DNA from: Micromonospora sp. MA102
GTDB taxonomy: Bacteria > Actinomycetota > Actinomycetes > Mycobacteriales > Micromonosporaceae
DNA: 64,000 nt
Direction of reading: 5' to 3'
Assembly: GCF_025460765.1 (NCBI RefSeq)
Contig: NZ_JAMWEG010000009.1
Coordinates: 124,001 to 188,000 of the forward strand
Program-made: the position numbers and the translations under genes
Shown: piece after piece, positions 26,818 through 36,042 of the stretch
Layout: each line of letters starts with the position of its first letter
Numbering within the stretch: position 1 is the first letter of the stretch
The notes under the pieces: generated by a model
What the model saw: the letters and a program-made list of their open reading frames with translations, nothing else
What the model was told of the DNA's origin: nothing
Databases searched by the model: none

Positions 26818-26842
26818 GCGATGTATCGAACCGATACATCGC
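26818..26842. promoter_or_regulatory. Perfect 11-bp inverted repeat, probable PadR operator
   Basis: GCGATGTATCG (26818-26828) and CGATACATCGC (26832-26842) are exact reverse complements separated by AAC. It contains ATGT and ACAT half-sites, common in PadR operators. It lies 42 bases upstream of the padR start and about 100 bases upstream of the divergent gene at 26951, so it could affect both. Confidence 0.75.
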
Positions 26843-26937
26843 ACGTTAGCGGAGACGCATGATCAGGGCAAACCCCCGATTCCGAGGTTCTGTCGTCACG
26901 GATCGTGACGATGGTCGCCTCACCCCGCCGGACCGCG

Positions 26938-26943
26938 TACCCT
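26938..26943 (+). promoter_or_regulatory. Likely -10 element of leaderless DUF5318 transcript
   Basis: TACCCT lies seven bases before the ATG at 26951 and no ribosome-binding site lies between. Confidence 0.45.
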
Positions 26944-26950
26944 TTCCCGC

Positions 26951-27397
26951 ATGCGTACGCAGCGCCAGGTCGTCGACTACTCGCTCCAGAAGCGAGCGGT
27001 GCTGCGCGAACTCCTCACCGGGCGGATCGGCACGTACGACGTGTGCGACGCCTCGCCGTACCTGAAGAACGCCGCCCGCTTCCACGGCGAGCCCACCGAC
27101 GAGCGCTGCCCGATCTGCCGCAGTGAGAACCTCATCCACGTCCACTACATTTACGGCGACGAACTCAAGCAGTCGGCCGGCCAGGCGCGCACCCGGGCGG
27201 AGTTGCCGGTGCTGGCCATGACGCTGCGTGAGTTCCAGGTGTTCGTGGTGGAGGTGTGCCCCGGCTGCGACTGGAACCATCTCGTCGAGCAGTTCCTGCT
27301 CGGCCGGGACGGGCTGGCCGGCGGCACGGATGACACGGTGGAGCAGGAGACCGCGACCGGCTCCACCCCTCGGCGAAGGCGAGAGGCGCAACGGTGA
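26951..27397 (+). CDS. DUF5318 zinc-ribbon-like protein (148 aa)
   Basis: A small cytoplasmic protein with two cysteine pairs, CPIC (near residue 57) and CPGC (near 95), that could form a zinc ribbon. QKRAVLRELLTGRIGTYDVCDASPYL is its N-terminal signature, given here in description only, and a basic tail ends the protein. It matches the actinobacterial DUF5318 family, whose function is unknown. It is regularly found between a PadR gene and ponA, as here, which hints at a link with envelope synthesis. Confidence 0.85.
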   Translation: MRTQRQVVDYSLQKRAVLRELLTGRIGTYDVCDASPYLKNAARFHGEPTDERCPICRSENLIHVHYIYGDELKQSAGQARTRAELPVLAMTLREFQVFVVEVCPGCDWNHLVEQFLLGRDGLAGGTDDTVEQETATGSTPRRRREAQR

Positions 27398-27591
27398 ACC
27401 TGGCTGTCCCGCTCGATCCCGGCCCGACCCCAGGGCGGGACGACCGACAGCCGCTAGGTCTGATTGATCCGAATAGGTCGGATTTGACGCCTGCGCCCGG
27501 GCGCGCCCGGGGTGTAGCGTCTCGTGTTCCATCTCACGGCAACCCGGTGGCGGCGCGCCCGCGCCCCACCGCGACCGGCAGGGTGTGAGGA

Positions 27592-30420
27592 ATGAACTAC
27601 GGCGATCCCAGTTCTTCGCGTGGGCGGGCCCAGATCCCGGGCCCGAACGGCGAGCCCGGTTCTCCCGGGAGCCCGCACGGGAACGGCTGGTCCTCCGGGT
27701 CCGACGGCGCTGCCTCGGCCCGGGCCTCCGTGACGCCGCGCGGCTCCGCGTCCGGTGGACGGGCTCCGGTCGGCGGCGCGGCCCCGGCAGCCCGTGGCGC
27801 CGCGGGCTCGGCCTCCGTGGGCCGAGCCGGTGCGGGACGGGCCTCGGTGCCGGTCTCGCCGGCGCCCGGCGGTGCGTCGGGGCGGGCCGGCTCCGGGCGG
27901 GCCTCCGTGCCGGTGTCCCCGGCCGGCCCCGCCGGGCGCGCCTCGGTCGGCGCGGCGAGCGTCGGCACGGGCGGGCGGGCGAGCGTCGGTTCGGCGCCAG
28001 TGGGTGGCCGGGCCGCGGTGGCCCGCGCCGGGGTGCCCGGCATGGCCGGTGGCGGTCCCGGTGGGCCGGGCGGCCCGACCGGCCCCGGTCGCGGTGGTCG
28101 CGGCGGTCGCGGTGACGACCCGGCGTCGCGGGCCCGGGCGAAGAAGCGCCGGCGGATCAACATGATGATCGCCGGGTTCGCCGTCTTCATCATGCTCGCC
28201 GGCATGGGCGTTGTCGGCTTCACCTGGTACTCGCAGAAGGTGCTGCTGCCCGAGGACACCATCCCGCCGCTGTCGACCACCATCTACGACCGCACCGGCA
28301 AGACGACCATCGCCAAGGTGGGTGACCAGAACCGGCAGCTGGTCACCATCGACCAGATCCCGGAGTGGGTGCAGCACGCCGTCGCCGCGGCGGAGGACCG
28401 GAACTTCTACCGGCACTCGGGTGTGGACTACAAGGGCATCGCCCGGGCCGCCTGGAACAACATCAGCGGCGGCGACAAGCAGGGTGCCTCGACGATCACG
28501 CAGCAGTACGCGCGCAACGCCTTCGACAACCTGAACCAGGACACGTACGGCCGCAAGGTGAAGGAGGCGATCCTCGCCTCCAAGCTGAACGACAAGTACG
28601 ACAAGCGCGAGATCATGCAGCACTACCTGAACGTGATCTACTTCGGCCGCGGCGCGTACGGCATCCAGGCGGCGTCGCAGACGTACTTCAAGAAGGACGT
28701 CTCCAAGCTGACCGTGGCGGAGGCGGCCGTGCTCGCCGCGCTCATCAAGCAGCCCGAGCCGAGCGCCACGCACAAGGGCTACGACCCCGCGATCAACCAG
28801 GAAGCCGCGCTGGACCGGTGGAACTATGTCATCAACGGCATGATCACCGAGAAGTGGCTCGACGCCCCCAACATGCCGCCGCACCCCACCGAATACCCGA
28901 CCAAGACGCTGCAGAAGCCCTCCAAGAACAACGGCGGCGGCTTCGGCATCGACACCCCGTACGGCAACGTCGTCAACTATGTCTCGCAGGAGATGCGCGA
29001 GATGAACCTCTGCACCGACAACGAGGCCGAGGTGACCGAGAAGAAGCCGCTCTGCTCGAAGGCGCTGAGCCGCGGCGGCTACCGGGTCACCACCACGATC
29101 GACACCAAGATCCAGACGGCGGCGCTCGAGGCGGCCCAGCGGGCCAAGAAGGGCTCCGAGCTCTACAAGCAGCCGCCGAATTTGATGGCCGCCGTGGTGT
29201 CGATCGACCCGAGCAACGGCGAGGTGCGCGCCTACTACGGCGGTGACAACGGCACCGGCACCGACTACGCCGGCAAGAACTACGACAACGGCGTCGTCAG
29301 CGGCGGCCACTCACCGGGCTCAAGCTTCAAGATCTACACCCTGGCGGCCGCGCTGAAGGCCGGCATCTCGATCAAGTCGCGGTGGAAGGGCTCGGCGTTC
29401 ACCCCGAAGGACACGAAGTTCAAGGTCAGCAACGCCGGTGCCGACAAGGTCTCCTGCGGCGACTCCTGCACCCTTGAGCTGTCGACGCTGAAGTCGCTGA
29501 ACGTGCCGTTCTACTACATCACCGAGCAGATCGGCCCGGACAAGGTGCTCGACATGGCCAAGCAGGCCGGCGTCACCACCATGTGGCGCACCGACACCAA
29601 TCCGGCCAAGGCGTACGACCTCACCAAGGCGGACCCGAAGGACCTGGCACCCGCGCCGTTCTTCCACGTGATCGGCTACGGCCAGTACCCGATCACGGTC
29701 CTCGACCACGCCAACGGCGTCGCCACCTTCGCCAACCAGGGCGTCTACAACAAGGCGCACTTCATCAAGAAGGTGGAGAAGCAGAACCCGAACACCGGCA
29801 AGTGGGACCTCGTCGGATCCCCCAAGCTGAAGTCGCAGCAGCGCATCCCGAAAGACATCGTCGCCGACGTCACCTCGGTGCTGGAGCAGTACCCGGCCAA
29901 GTCGTCCCACCGTCCGCTCGACGACGGTCGGAAGGTCGCTGAGAAGACCGGTACCTGGGAACTCAACGAGAAGACCACCGATAACGGTGATGCCTGGATG
30001 ATCGGCTACACGCCGCAGCTCGCCACCGCCGTCTGGGTCGGAAACAAGGGCGACCGCAAGGCGATCGAGGACAACGACGGCAACAAGATCAGCGGTGCGA
30101 GGATGCCCGGCGCCATCTTCCAGCGCTTCATGAACGACGCGCTGAAGGGCAAGGAAAAGCTGGACTTCCCGCCGGCCGCGCACGTCGGCAAGGACGACAC
30201 CGGCAACGGCGAGCAGCCGCCGCCGGAGGTGCCGCTGCCCGGTCAGCCGGGGCCGGGCTGTGACCCGCTGGGCCTGTTCTGCCCCGGCGGCAACAACGGT
30301 GGCGGTAACAACGGCGGTGGCGGCAACACCGGGCCGGGCGTCCCGCCGGGACCGGGCGACACCGGCGGCCGCGGCGGTGGACTGCTACCGAGCACACCAC
30401 CCACCCGCCAGACGTACTGA
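27592..30420 (+). CDS. ponA: Bifunctional class A penicillin-binding protein (942 aa)
   Basis: Polymerises and cross-links peptidoglycan. A 180-residue Gly/Ala/Ser-rich cytoplasmic tail with repeated RASVPVSP-like units precedes one membrane helix (about 188-212). The GT51 glycosyltransferase domain has catalytic EDRNFYRHSGVDY (from about 267) and GGDKQGASTITQQYARN. The transpeptidase domain has the SxxK motif as SSFK (about 577-580), and the KTG motif as EKTGTW (about 784). A Gly/Asn/Pro-rich tail ends the protein. The length is at the long side for the family because of both tails. It lies downstream of DUF5318 and ends in a terminator hairpin. Confidence 0.96.
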   Translation: MNYGDPSSSRGRAQIPGPNGEPGSPGSPHGNGWSSGSDGAASARASVTPRGSASGGRAPVGGAAPAARGAAGSASVGRAGAGRASVPVSPAPGGASGRAGSGRASVPVSPAGPAGRASVGAASVGTGGRASVGSAPVGGRAAVARAGVPGMAGGGPGGPGGPTGPGRGGRGGRGDDPASRARAKKRRRINMMIAGFAVFIMLAGMGVVGFTWYSQKVLLPEDTIPPLSTTIYDRTGKTTIAKVGDQNRQLVTIDQIPEWVQHAVAAAEDRNFYRHSGVDYKGIARAAWNNISGGDKQGASTITQQYARNAFDNLNQDTYGRKVKEAILASKLNDKYDKREIMQHYLNVIYFGRGAYGIQAASQTYFKKDVSKLTVAEAAVLAALIKQPEPSATHKGYDPAINQEAALDRWNYVINGMITEKWLDAPNMPPHPTEYPTKTLQKPSKNNGGGFGIDTPYGNVVNYVSQEMREMNLCTDNEAEVTEKKPLCSKALSRGGYRVTTTIDTKIQTAALEAAQRAKKGSELYKQPPNLMAAVVSIDPSNGEVRAYYGGDNGTGTDYAGKNYDNGVVSGGHSPGSSFKIYTLAAALKAGISIKSRWKGSAFTPKDTKFKVSNAGADKVSCGDSCTLELSTLKSLNVPFYYITEQIGPDKVLDMAKQAGVTTMWRTDTNPAKAYDLTKADPKDLAPAPFFHVIGYGQYPITVLDHANGVATFANQGVYNKAHFIKKVEKQNPNTGKWDLVGSPKLKSQQRIPKDIVADVTSVLEQYPAKSSHRPLDDGRKVAEKTGTWELNEKTTDNGDAWMIGYTPQLATAVWVGNKGDRKAIEDNDGNKISGARMPGAIFQRFMNDALKGKEKLDFPPAAHVGKDDTGNGEQPPPEVPLPGQPGPGCDPLGLFCPGGNNGGGNNGGGGNTGPGVPPGPGDTGGRGGGLLPSTPPTRQTY

Positions 30421-30435
30421 CGCCCACGGCCTCAT

Positions 30436-30469
30436 GACGGCGGCCGGACCACCTGGTCCGGCCGCCGTC
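30436..30469 (+). terminator. Terminator after ponA
   Basis: GACGGCGGCCGGACCA (30436-30451) pairs exactly with TGGTCCGGCCGCCGTC (30454-30469) with a two-base loop, 15 bases past the ponA stop. A short T-run (GTTTCG) follows. Confidence 0.82.
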
Positions 30470-30542
30470 GGCGTTTCGCGTGGCGGAATTTGTGCGCGCG
30501 CGGCGGGACGGCGGGGCCCGGCGTACGGCAGGATGCCTCTCC

Positions 30543-32102
30543 ATGAGCACCCAGTCGACGGCAGGCATCGACGAGAACGGCTCCGAACGGCACCTCCGGT
30601 CCGGCGCGTCCGAGGCCGCACCGCGACCCGGCGCCGTCGTGGACCACCCGTCCCGCTCGGACGGCTTCGTCCGCGGCGCCGCCGAGCTGATCGGCGGCCC
30701 GCTCGGTGACCACGCCGTCGCCCTGGACCGGCCCCCCGGCCGGGAGGGCCGGTTCTGGACCGCGGCCCGGATCGTGCTGGCCCTGGTGTGCCTGACGCTG
30801 GCCCTGCACTGGGTGCAGAAGTCCCCCTGCCAGGACGGCGCCTGGCAGAACAACGTCCAGTACACCCGGATGTGCTACACCGACGTGCTGGCCCTCTACT
30901 ACGCCGAAGGGCTCAACGAGGGCAAGGTCCCCTACGCCGACCACCCGGTGGAGTACCCGGTGCTGACCGGCTACTTCATGGGCGCGATCGGGCTGCCGGT
31001 GCACGCCCTCGGCGTCGACCGGCCCGGCATCAACCAGGGGCAGTGGTTCTACAACCTCAACGCGCTGGTGCTCAGCGCGCTCGCCGTCGCCACCGTGGCG
31101 GTCATCCTCAGCCTGCGCCGCCGACGACCATGGGACGCGGCCCTCTTCGCGCTCTCACCGGCCCTGGTGCTCACCGCCACCGTCAACTGGGATCTGCTCG
31201 CCGTCGGGCTCGCCGCGTTCGGGCTGCTGGCCTGGGCGCGCCGCCACCCCGCGACCGCCGGCGTGCTGCTCGGCCTGGCCGGGGCGGCGAAGATGTGGCC
31301 GCTCTTCCTGTTCGGCCCGATCCTCGTGCTCGCGCTGCGCGCCGGGCGCCTGCGGGCCGCGCTCACCGCCACCGCCACCGGCGCGGTGGCCCTGATCGCG
31401 GTCAACCTGCCGGTGGCGATCCCCTACCGGGAGAACTGGGAACGCTTCTTCGATTTGAACACCACCCGGCCGATCGACTGGGGCACGCTCTGGTACATCG
31501 GCCGCTACCTGGACGGCAGGATCAGCCCCTCCGCGCCCGGCGACCTCGGGCCCTTCGAATGGCTGAACGTGCACATCTCCACCCTCAACTGGCTGTCGTA
31601 CCTGCTCTTCGGGCTGGCCTGCCTCGGCGTCACCGCGCTGGCGCTGCTCGCACCGCGTCGCCCGCGGCTCGCCCAGCTGGCCTTCCTGGTGGTCGCCGCC
31701 TTCCTGATCTTCAGCAAGGTCTGGTCCCAGCAGTTCGTGCTCTGGCTTCTGCCGCTCGCGGTGCTCGCCCGCCCCCGCTGGGGCGCCTTCCTGGCCTGGC
31801 AGTTCGCGGAGGTCTGCTACTTCGCCGCCTTCTACGGCGAGCTGCTGGGGGCGGCCACCACCCGGCCGGTCTTCCCCGAGGGCGTCTTCGTGCTGGCCGC
31901 CAGCCTGCGCCTGATCACCGTCGCGGTGCTCTGCGGGTTCGTGATCCGGGACATCCTGCGTCCCGAGCGGGACGCGGTGCGGGACACCTACGCGGACGAC
32001 CCGGACGGCGGGGTGCTCGACGGCACCCAGGACGCGCCCTGGTACCAGCGCTGGCGGCACGGCACCGCCGCCGACCGCCCCGCCGAGGCGGTCACCGCCT
32101 GA
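30543..32102 (+). CDS. GT87-like polytopic membrane glycosyltransferase (519 aa)
   Basis: After about 75 cytoplasmic residues the protein has some ten to twelve hydrophobic segments and the periplasmic loop pattern of polyprenol-phosphate-mannose-dependent GT-C enzymes (GT87/DUF2029), with CYTDVLALYYAEGLNEGKVPY and DHPVEYPVLTGYFMGA after helix one. The Asp in CYTDV is a candidate catalytic acid. ATG at 30543 begins MSTQSTAGID. Donor and acceptor cannot be told from sequence; roles in lipoglycan or teichoic-like polymer synthesis are typical for relatives. It follows ponA and is convergent with the membrane gene at 32116. Confidence 0.75.
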   Translation: MSTQSTAGIDENGSERHLRSGASEAAPRPGAVVDHPSRSDGFVRGAAELIGGPLGDHAVALDRPPGREGRFWTAARIVLALVCLTLALHWVQKSPCQDGAWQNNVQYTRMCYTDVLALYYAEGLNEGKVPYADHPVEYPVLTGYFMGAIGLPVHALGVDRPGINQGQWFYNLNALVLSALAVATVAVILSLRRRRPWDAALFALSPALVLTATVNWDLLAVGLAAFGLLAWARRHPATAGVLLGLAGAAKMWPLFLFGPILVLALRAGRLRAALTATATGAVALIAVNLPVAIPYRENWERFFDLNTTRPIDWGTLWYIGRYLDGRISPSAPGDLGPFEWLNVHISTLNWLSYLLFGLACLGVTALALLAPRRPRLAQLAFLVVAAFLIFSKVWSQQFVLWLLPLAVLARPRWGAFLAWQFAEVCYFAAFYGELLGAATTRPVFPEGVFVLAASLRLITVAVLCGFVIRDILRPERDAVRDTYADDPDGGVLDGTQDAPWYQRWRHGTAADRPAEAVTA

Positions 32103-32115
32103 CCGGTGGCACCGG

Positions 32116-34227
32116 TCAGAGGCGGTAGACCACCGCGTCGCCGACCTCTTCCCGGGTCACGCCCAGCCCGTCGACCGGCCGGTCGAGCATCCCCTCCCAC
32201 GGGGTGCCGCCGAGCCGGTCGCGGAGCACCACCACGTTCTTCACGCCCAGCTTCCGCAGGTAGTCGACGCTGCCGAAGTCGGGGAAGCTGACCGTGGCGT
32301 CGCGGACCTGGGCCTGCGAGTTCGGGGTGAAGCCGCTGCCGCCGTTGACCATCCGCTGGAACCGGTCGGTCGACCAGAGCATCACCGGCTGGTCCAGGTT
32401 CTGGCTGCTGGGCAGCACCAGCATCGGCCCGTCCACCGTCCGCATCACCGCCGGCTGCTGCGGCACCACCGGATGCGGCGTCACGTTCAACCCCTCCAGC
32501 ACGACCAGCAGCAGCGGCACGAGGGTGGCCAGTCGCAGCCACGGGCCCGGCCACGGCGGGACCCGCTCGGCGGCGAGCTCGCGTACGCGGGCGCAGAACG
32601 CGGTGACCGCGCCGGCCGCGAGCAGGCCGAGCAGAAGCGTCGTCCAGAGCATCATCCGGCCCGGGGTACGCAACCCGTTCCAGCCCGGCAGGTGCTCGAA
32701 GAGCGGCACGTAGGTGAACCGGCCGTCGAGGAACCGGGTGCCCATGGCCAGCGCCATCGTCACCAGCACCCCGGCCAGCAGGAAGATCCGGTGGCGGACC
32801 CGCCAGACCGAGAAGAAGAGCCCGCCGGCGGCCAACGCGTAGAGGGCGAAGCCGGGCAGCAACGTCATCTCCGGATGCCAGGGCAGCACGGCCCGGGCAC
32901 CCTCGTGCAGCTCACCCCAGACCCGCGACTCCGCCGGGGCGGTGAAGAACCCGCTGGCCGGCGGCGAGTAGAGCTGGATCTCGCCCAGCGTCCGGGCCGC
33001 GTTCGGGTGCTGCTCGGCGACCGTGAAGTACGGCACGGCCAGCAGCGCGCCCACCGCGGCGAAGACCAGCCCGCCGAGCAGGTCGGCCAGGAACAGCCGC
33101 CAGCCGAACGGGCGCTTCCCGCGACGCCGCCGCGCGAACCAGACGACCGCCGAGACCAGCACGATGCCGGCCAGCAGGTACGCGAACGGCAGCCCGATGC
33201 CGAAGCCGAGGCTGAGCTGCCAGGCGGCCGCCAGCCAGCCCGCGAAGGCCCAACCGGCGTGCCGGCGGCGCGGGCGGTAGCCGTGCCGCAGCGACCAGCC
33301 GTGACCGCGGGCGAGCATGGCCAGCGCGAGCGGGATGCCGCCGTTGGAGATGACGTGCAGGTGCCCGGCCTGGGCCAGCAGCCACGGGGCGTACGCGTAG
33401 CTCGCCCCGGCCACCGCGCCGCCGATCCGGCCCGCGCCGAGCTGCCGCGCCAGCGCGTACGCCCCGAACGCGGCGAGGGCGTGCGCCAGCACGAACATGA
33501 TGTTGTAACGCAGCAGGGCGTCCTCGGGGCCAGCCCCGATCATGCCGGCCGGGGCGTACCCGAGCAGGGTGTCGGAGAAGGCGAAGCTCCACGGCTCGGG
33601 GAAGAACGTGTTCGAGTTCCACAGCTGCGCCGGGTCGGTCAGCAGGATGTGGCCGGACCAGGCCAGTTGCCAGGACTGGAGGCTCGGGTCCCAGTAGTCC
33701 TGCGGCAGCGTGTAGCGCGGGTAGCGCAACGTGGGCCAGGTCATCAGCACGGCCAGCGCCAGCGAGGCGACGGCGGCCAGGGTCCACTCGTGCACCACTG
33801 ATCGGCCGACCGCGCGGACCACCCGGCGGGGCCGGCTGAGCACCGGGTCCGGCGCGGGACCGAACGCCGTCCAGGGATCGGCCGGCTTGTCCCCGTCCTT
33901 GCCGTCGCCCCCGGTCTTGTCGTCCTTCCCCGCGGTGCCCGGCTCGGCCGTGCCGCCCGTCGCCGCCGTGTCCGACCCGGTCCCGCCGTCGGCTTCGGCC
34001 CCGCGGTCGGGCCCGCTCTCGCCGGTCCCGGCCTTCCCCGTTCCGGCCACCTCGGCGGTGTCCCCGCCGGCCTCGTTGGCCGTGCCGGTGCTGCCGGCGG
34101 TGGCGGTCGCGGCGGTCTCCGCCGCGGCAGCACCCTCGGCGCGGTCACCGTTCCGGCCCGCCTCGGTGGTCGGCGCCGGCTCGTCCCCCGGCCCGGTCGA
34201 GGTCGCGTCGGACTGCTCGGTGGTCAT
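32116..34227 (-). CDS. Large polytopic membrane protein, GT-C-like (703 aa)
   Basis: A 120-residue low-complexity Ala/Thr/Gly/Asp-rich cytoplasmic tail precedes about eleven membrane helices from residue 150. A luminal loop after helix one carries DYWDPSLQSWQLAWSGHIL, with an Asp placed as in GT-C glycosyltransferases, then NTFFPEPWSFAFSDTLL. The C-terminal 120 residues form a soluble outside domain ending GVTREEVGDAVVYRL. No exact family is claimed; oligosaccharyl- or mannosyl-transferase-like is the best guess. Its ATG overlaps the stop of the endonuclease IV-like gene in ATGA, so the two are translated together. Confidence 0.7.
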   Translation of the reverse strand: MTTEQSDATSTGPGDEPAPTTEAGRNGDRAEGAAAAETAATATAGSTGTANEAGGDTAEVAGTGKAGTGESGPDRGAEADGGTGSDTAATGGTAEPGTAGKDDKTGGDGKDGDKPADPWTAFGPAPDPVLSRPRRVVRAVGRSVVHEWTLAAVASLALAVLMTWPTLRYPRYTLPQDYWDPSLQSWQLAWSGHILLTDPAQLWNSNTFFPEPWSFAFSDTLLGYAPAGMIGAGPEDALLRYNIMFVLAHALAAFGAYALARQLGAGRIGGAVAGASYAYAPWLLAQAGHLHVISNGGIPLALAMLARGHGWSLRHGYRPRRRHAGWAFAGWLAAAWQLSLGFGIGLPFAYLLAGIVLVSAVVWFARRRRGKRPFGWRLFLADLLGGLVFAAVGALLAVPYFTVAEQHPNAARTLGEIQLYSPPASGFFTAPAESRVWGELHEGARAVLPWHPEMTLLPGFALYALAAGGLFFSVWRVRHRIFLLAGVLVTMALAMGTRFLDGRFTYVPLFEHLPGWNGLRTPGRMMLWTTLLLGLLAAGAVTAFCARVRELAAERVPPWPGPWLRLATLVPLLLVVLEGLNVTPHPVVPQQPAVMRTVDGPMLVLPSSQNLDQPVMLWSTDRFQRMVNGGSGFTPNSQAQVRDATVSFPDFGSVDYLRKLGVKNVVVLRDRLGGTPWEGMLDRPVDGLGVTREEVGDAVVYRL

Positions 34228-35006
34228 GCCGTCGCGCCCAGCTGCCCGCGCAGGAATGCGATGTCGGCCGCCTGACCCTCGACGCCGCCCGGTGTCTCCA
34301 CGATCACCGGCGCGCCCGCCGCCCGGATCACCGCGACCACCAGCTCCGGGTCGATGGTGCCGCCGGTGAGGTTGTCGTGCCGGTCCTGGCCGGAGTTGAA
34401 CGTGCCCTTGGAGTTGTTCGCGTGGATCAGGTCGATCCGGCCGGTGATCGCCTTCACCCGGTCGACCAGCCCCAGCAGCTCCTCGCCCCCGGCGTGCGCG
34501 TGGCAGGTGTCGAGGCAGAAACCCACCTCGTAGTCGCCGAGCGCGTCCCAGAGCCGGGCCAGCGCGTCCAGGTGCCGGGCGCAGGCGTTGTCGCCGCCGG
34601 CGGTGTTCTCGATGAGGATCGGGAGCGGGAAGCCGCCCGAGTCCGCCGCGTACGCGAAGGTCTTCCGCCAGTTGTCGAAGCCGACGGCGAGGTCGTCGCC
34701 GGCGTTGACGTGGCCGCCGTGCACGATGAGCCCCTTGGCGCCGACCGCCGCCGCGGCGGCAGCGTGGCCGAGCAGCAGCTTGCGGCTGGGGATGCGGATC
34801 CGGTTGTTCAGCGTGGCCACGTTGATGACGTACGGCGCGTGCACGTAGAGGTCGACGTCGGCGGCCCGCAGGCGCTCGGCGTCCTCGCGCGGCTTCGGGG
34901 CCTTCCAGCCCTGAGGGTCGGCGAGGAAGAACTGCACCGCCTCGGCGTCCCGGGCGGCCGCCTCGGCCAGCGGGTCGGTCGGATCGACGTGGGCTCCGAT
35001 TCGCAT
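34224..35006 (-). CDS. nfo: Endonuclease IV-like AP endonuclease (260 aa)
   Basis: A TIM-barrel metal enzyme of the endonuclease IV family, which cuts DNA at abasic sites. Metal-ligand segments are visible in order: RIGAHVDP, HAPYVINVA, GGHVN, IENTAGG, DTCHAHAGGEE, HANNSKG, DRHDNL and VETPGG. The length is slightly below the usual 275-290. ATG at 35006 begins MRIGAHVDP; the longer frame adds an unlikely Arg-rich stretch. It is coupled with the downstream membrane gene and divergent from rpsF. Confidence 0.88.
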   Translation of the reverse strand: MRIGAHVDPTDPLAEAAARDAEAVQFFLADPQGWKAPKPREDAERLRAADVDLYVHAPYVINVATLNNRIRIPSRKLLLGHAAAAAAVGAKGLIVHGGHVNAGDDLAVGFDNWRKTFAYAADSGGFPLPILIENTAGGDNACARHLDALARLWDALGDYEVGFCLDTCHAHAGGEELLGLVDRVKAITGRIDLIHANNSKGTFNSGQDRHDNLTGGTIDPELVVAVIRAAGAPVIVETPGGVEGQAADIAFLRGQLGATA

Positions 35007-35339
35007 GCAGGGCAGCCTACGTCGCGCCCCCGACGCGCGGGGCTCCCGCGCGCGGGGGTTCCGTGGTACGGATCGCGTCACCAGCGGGCCCGGTGGTCGT
35101 TGTCCGAGGTGGGATCGATGGTCGACGCTCCGGCCGGACGCGGGTCCACAGCGCGTACGGCGAAGCGGAGGCCCCCGGTAACGGGACGCCCCGCCGTGCG
35201 GCCCGGCACGACGGGGCGGGATCCCGGCTCGTCAGACCCGAAGACTGGCCACCGAACCAGTCCGGCGAATTCCTCCATTTCCCCCAAGAGGTGACGAGAG
35301 CCGTTGTATGGTCAGACCAGGTAACAACACGATAAAGCT

Positions 35340-35425
35340 CCGCGGGGCGTCCTCGATCCAACCTCATCGGTGTGGTCGTTCCTCCCCAGGTCCCACCCAA
35401 GGAATGCGGACGGGACGCCCCGCGG
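35340..35425 (+). repeat. 13-bp inverted repeat in rpsF leader
   Basis: CCGCGGGGCGTCC (35340-35352) is the exact reverse complement of GGACGCCCCGCGG (35413-35425), 60 bases apart. In RNA it could close a large stem-loop directly before the second hairpin. Confidence 0.6.
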
Positions 35426-35432
35426 CCCTGTG

Positions 35433-35480
35433 GACAGGGGCCCACCTTCCGGCACGCGACGCCGAAGGTGGGCCCCTGTC
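35433..35480 (+). promoter_or_regulatory. Very strong 17-bp hairpin in rpsF leader
   Basis: GACAGGGGCCCACCTTC (35433-35449) pairs exactly with GAAGGTGGGCCCCTGTC (35464-35480), and the loop can add GGC/GCC with one bulge. There is no gene directly upstream on the + strand for it to terminate and no T-tract, and it lies about 170 bases before rpsF. It may be a structured leader, an attenuator or a REP-like element. Confidence 0.6.
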
Positions 35481-35652
35481 GCCGCGCCCGGACCCGATGG
35501 ACGACCGGCCCGGGCATGATCGTCGGGACCGGGTATTCTGGTCCGGTTGTCCGCGTCCGGCCGGGTTCCCCCGGCACCGGTCGCGGCAACGACGCACGAC
35601 CTCCTGCCACGGAAGGACCGTGGCCGCTTAGCCCACAGGAGGTGAGCACGTC

Positions 35653-35943
35653 TTGCGTCATTACGAAGTAATGGTGATCCTCGACCCCAGCCTCGAGGAG
35701 CGCACCGTCGCCCCGTCGCTCGACACGTACCTGAACGTGATCCGGACCGCGGGTGGCTCGGTGGAGAAGACCGACGTGTGGGGCCGCCGGCGCCTCGCGT
35801 ACGAGATCAACAAGAAGGCCGAGGGCATCTACGCCGTCATCGACCTCCAGGCGTCGCCGGAGGCCGTGGCTGAGCTGGACCGTCAGCTCCGACTCAACGA
35901 GTCGGTGCTGCGCACCAAGGTCATCCGGCCGGAGATGCGCTAA
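35653..35943 (+). CDS. rpsF: 30S ribosomal protein S6 (96 aa)
   Basis: [12 protein letters not shown] at the start, [18 protein letters not shown] and the C-terminal [11 protein letters not shown] identify S6, which binds S18 in the platform of the small subunit. The start codon is TTG at 35653, preceded by an excellent AGGAGGTGA. It is first in the conserved operon rpsF-ssb-rpsR-rplI. Confidence 0.97.
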   Translation: MRHYEVMVILDPSLEERTVAPSLDTYLNVIRTAGGSVEKTDVWGRRRLAYEINKKAEGIYAVIDLQASPEAVAELDRQLRLNESVLRTKVIRPEMR

Positions 35944-36042
35944 GCATTCAACCCCGGTTCGCCCGGATCAGCCTCATCGGCTCTGTCGTACGGCTCTGAG
36001 AGCCTGTACGGCGGGATCTGATGAGTGCGCGAGGAGATGGTC

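Larger units (their letters stand above)
35007..35652. other. Long intergenic region between nfo and rpsF
   Basis: This 646-base gap between divergent genes shows no supported gene. Its rpsF-proximal part holds two strong inverted repeats: CCGCGGGGCGTCC at 35340-35352 with its exact complement at 35413-35425, and the 17-bp hairpin at 35433-35480. The first half looks like plain promoter DNA. Confidence 0.6.
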
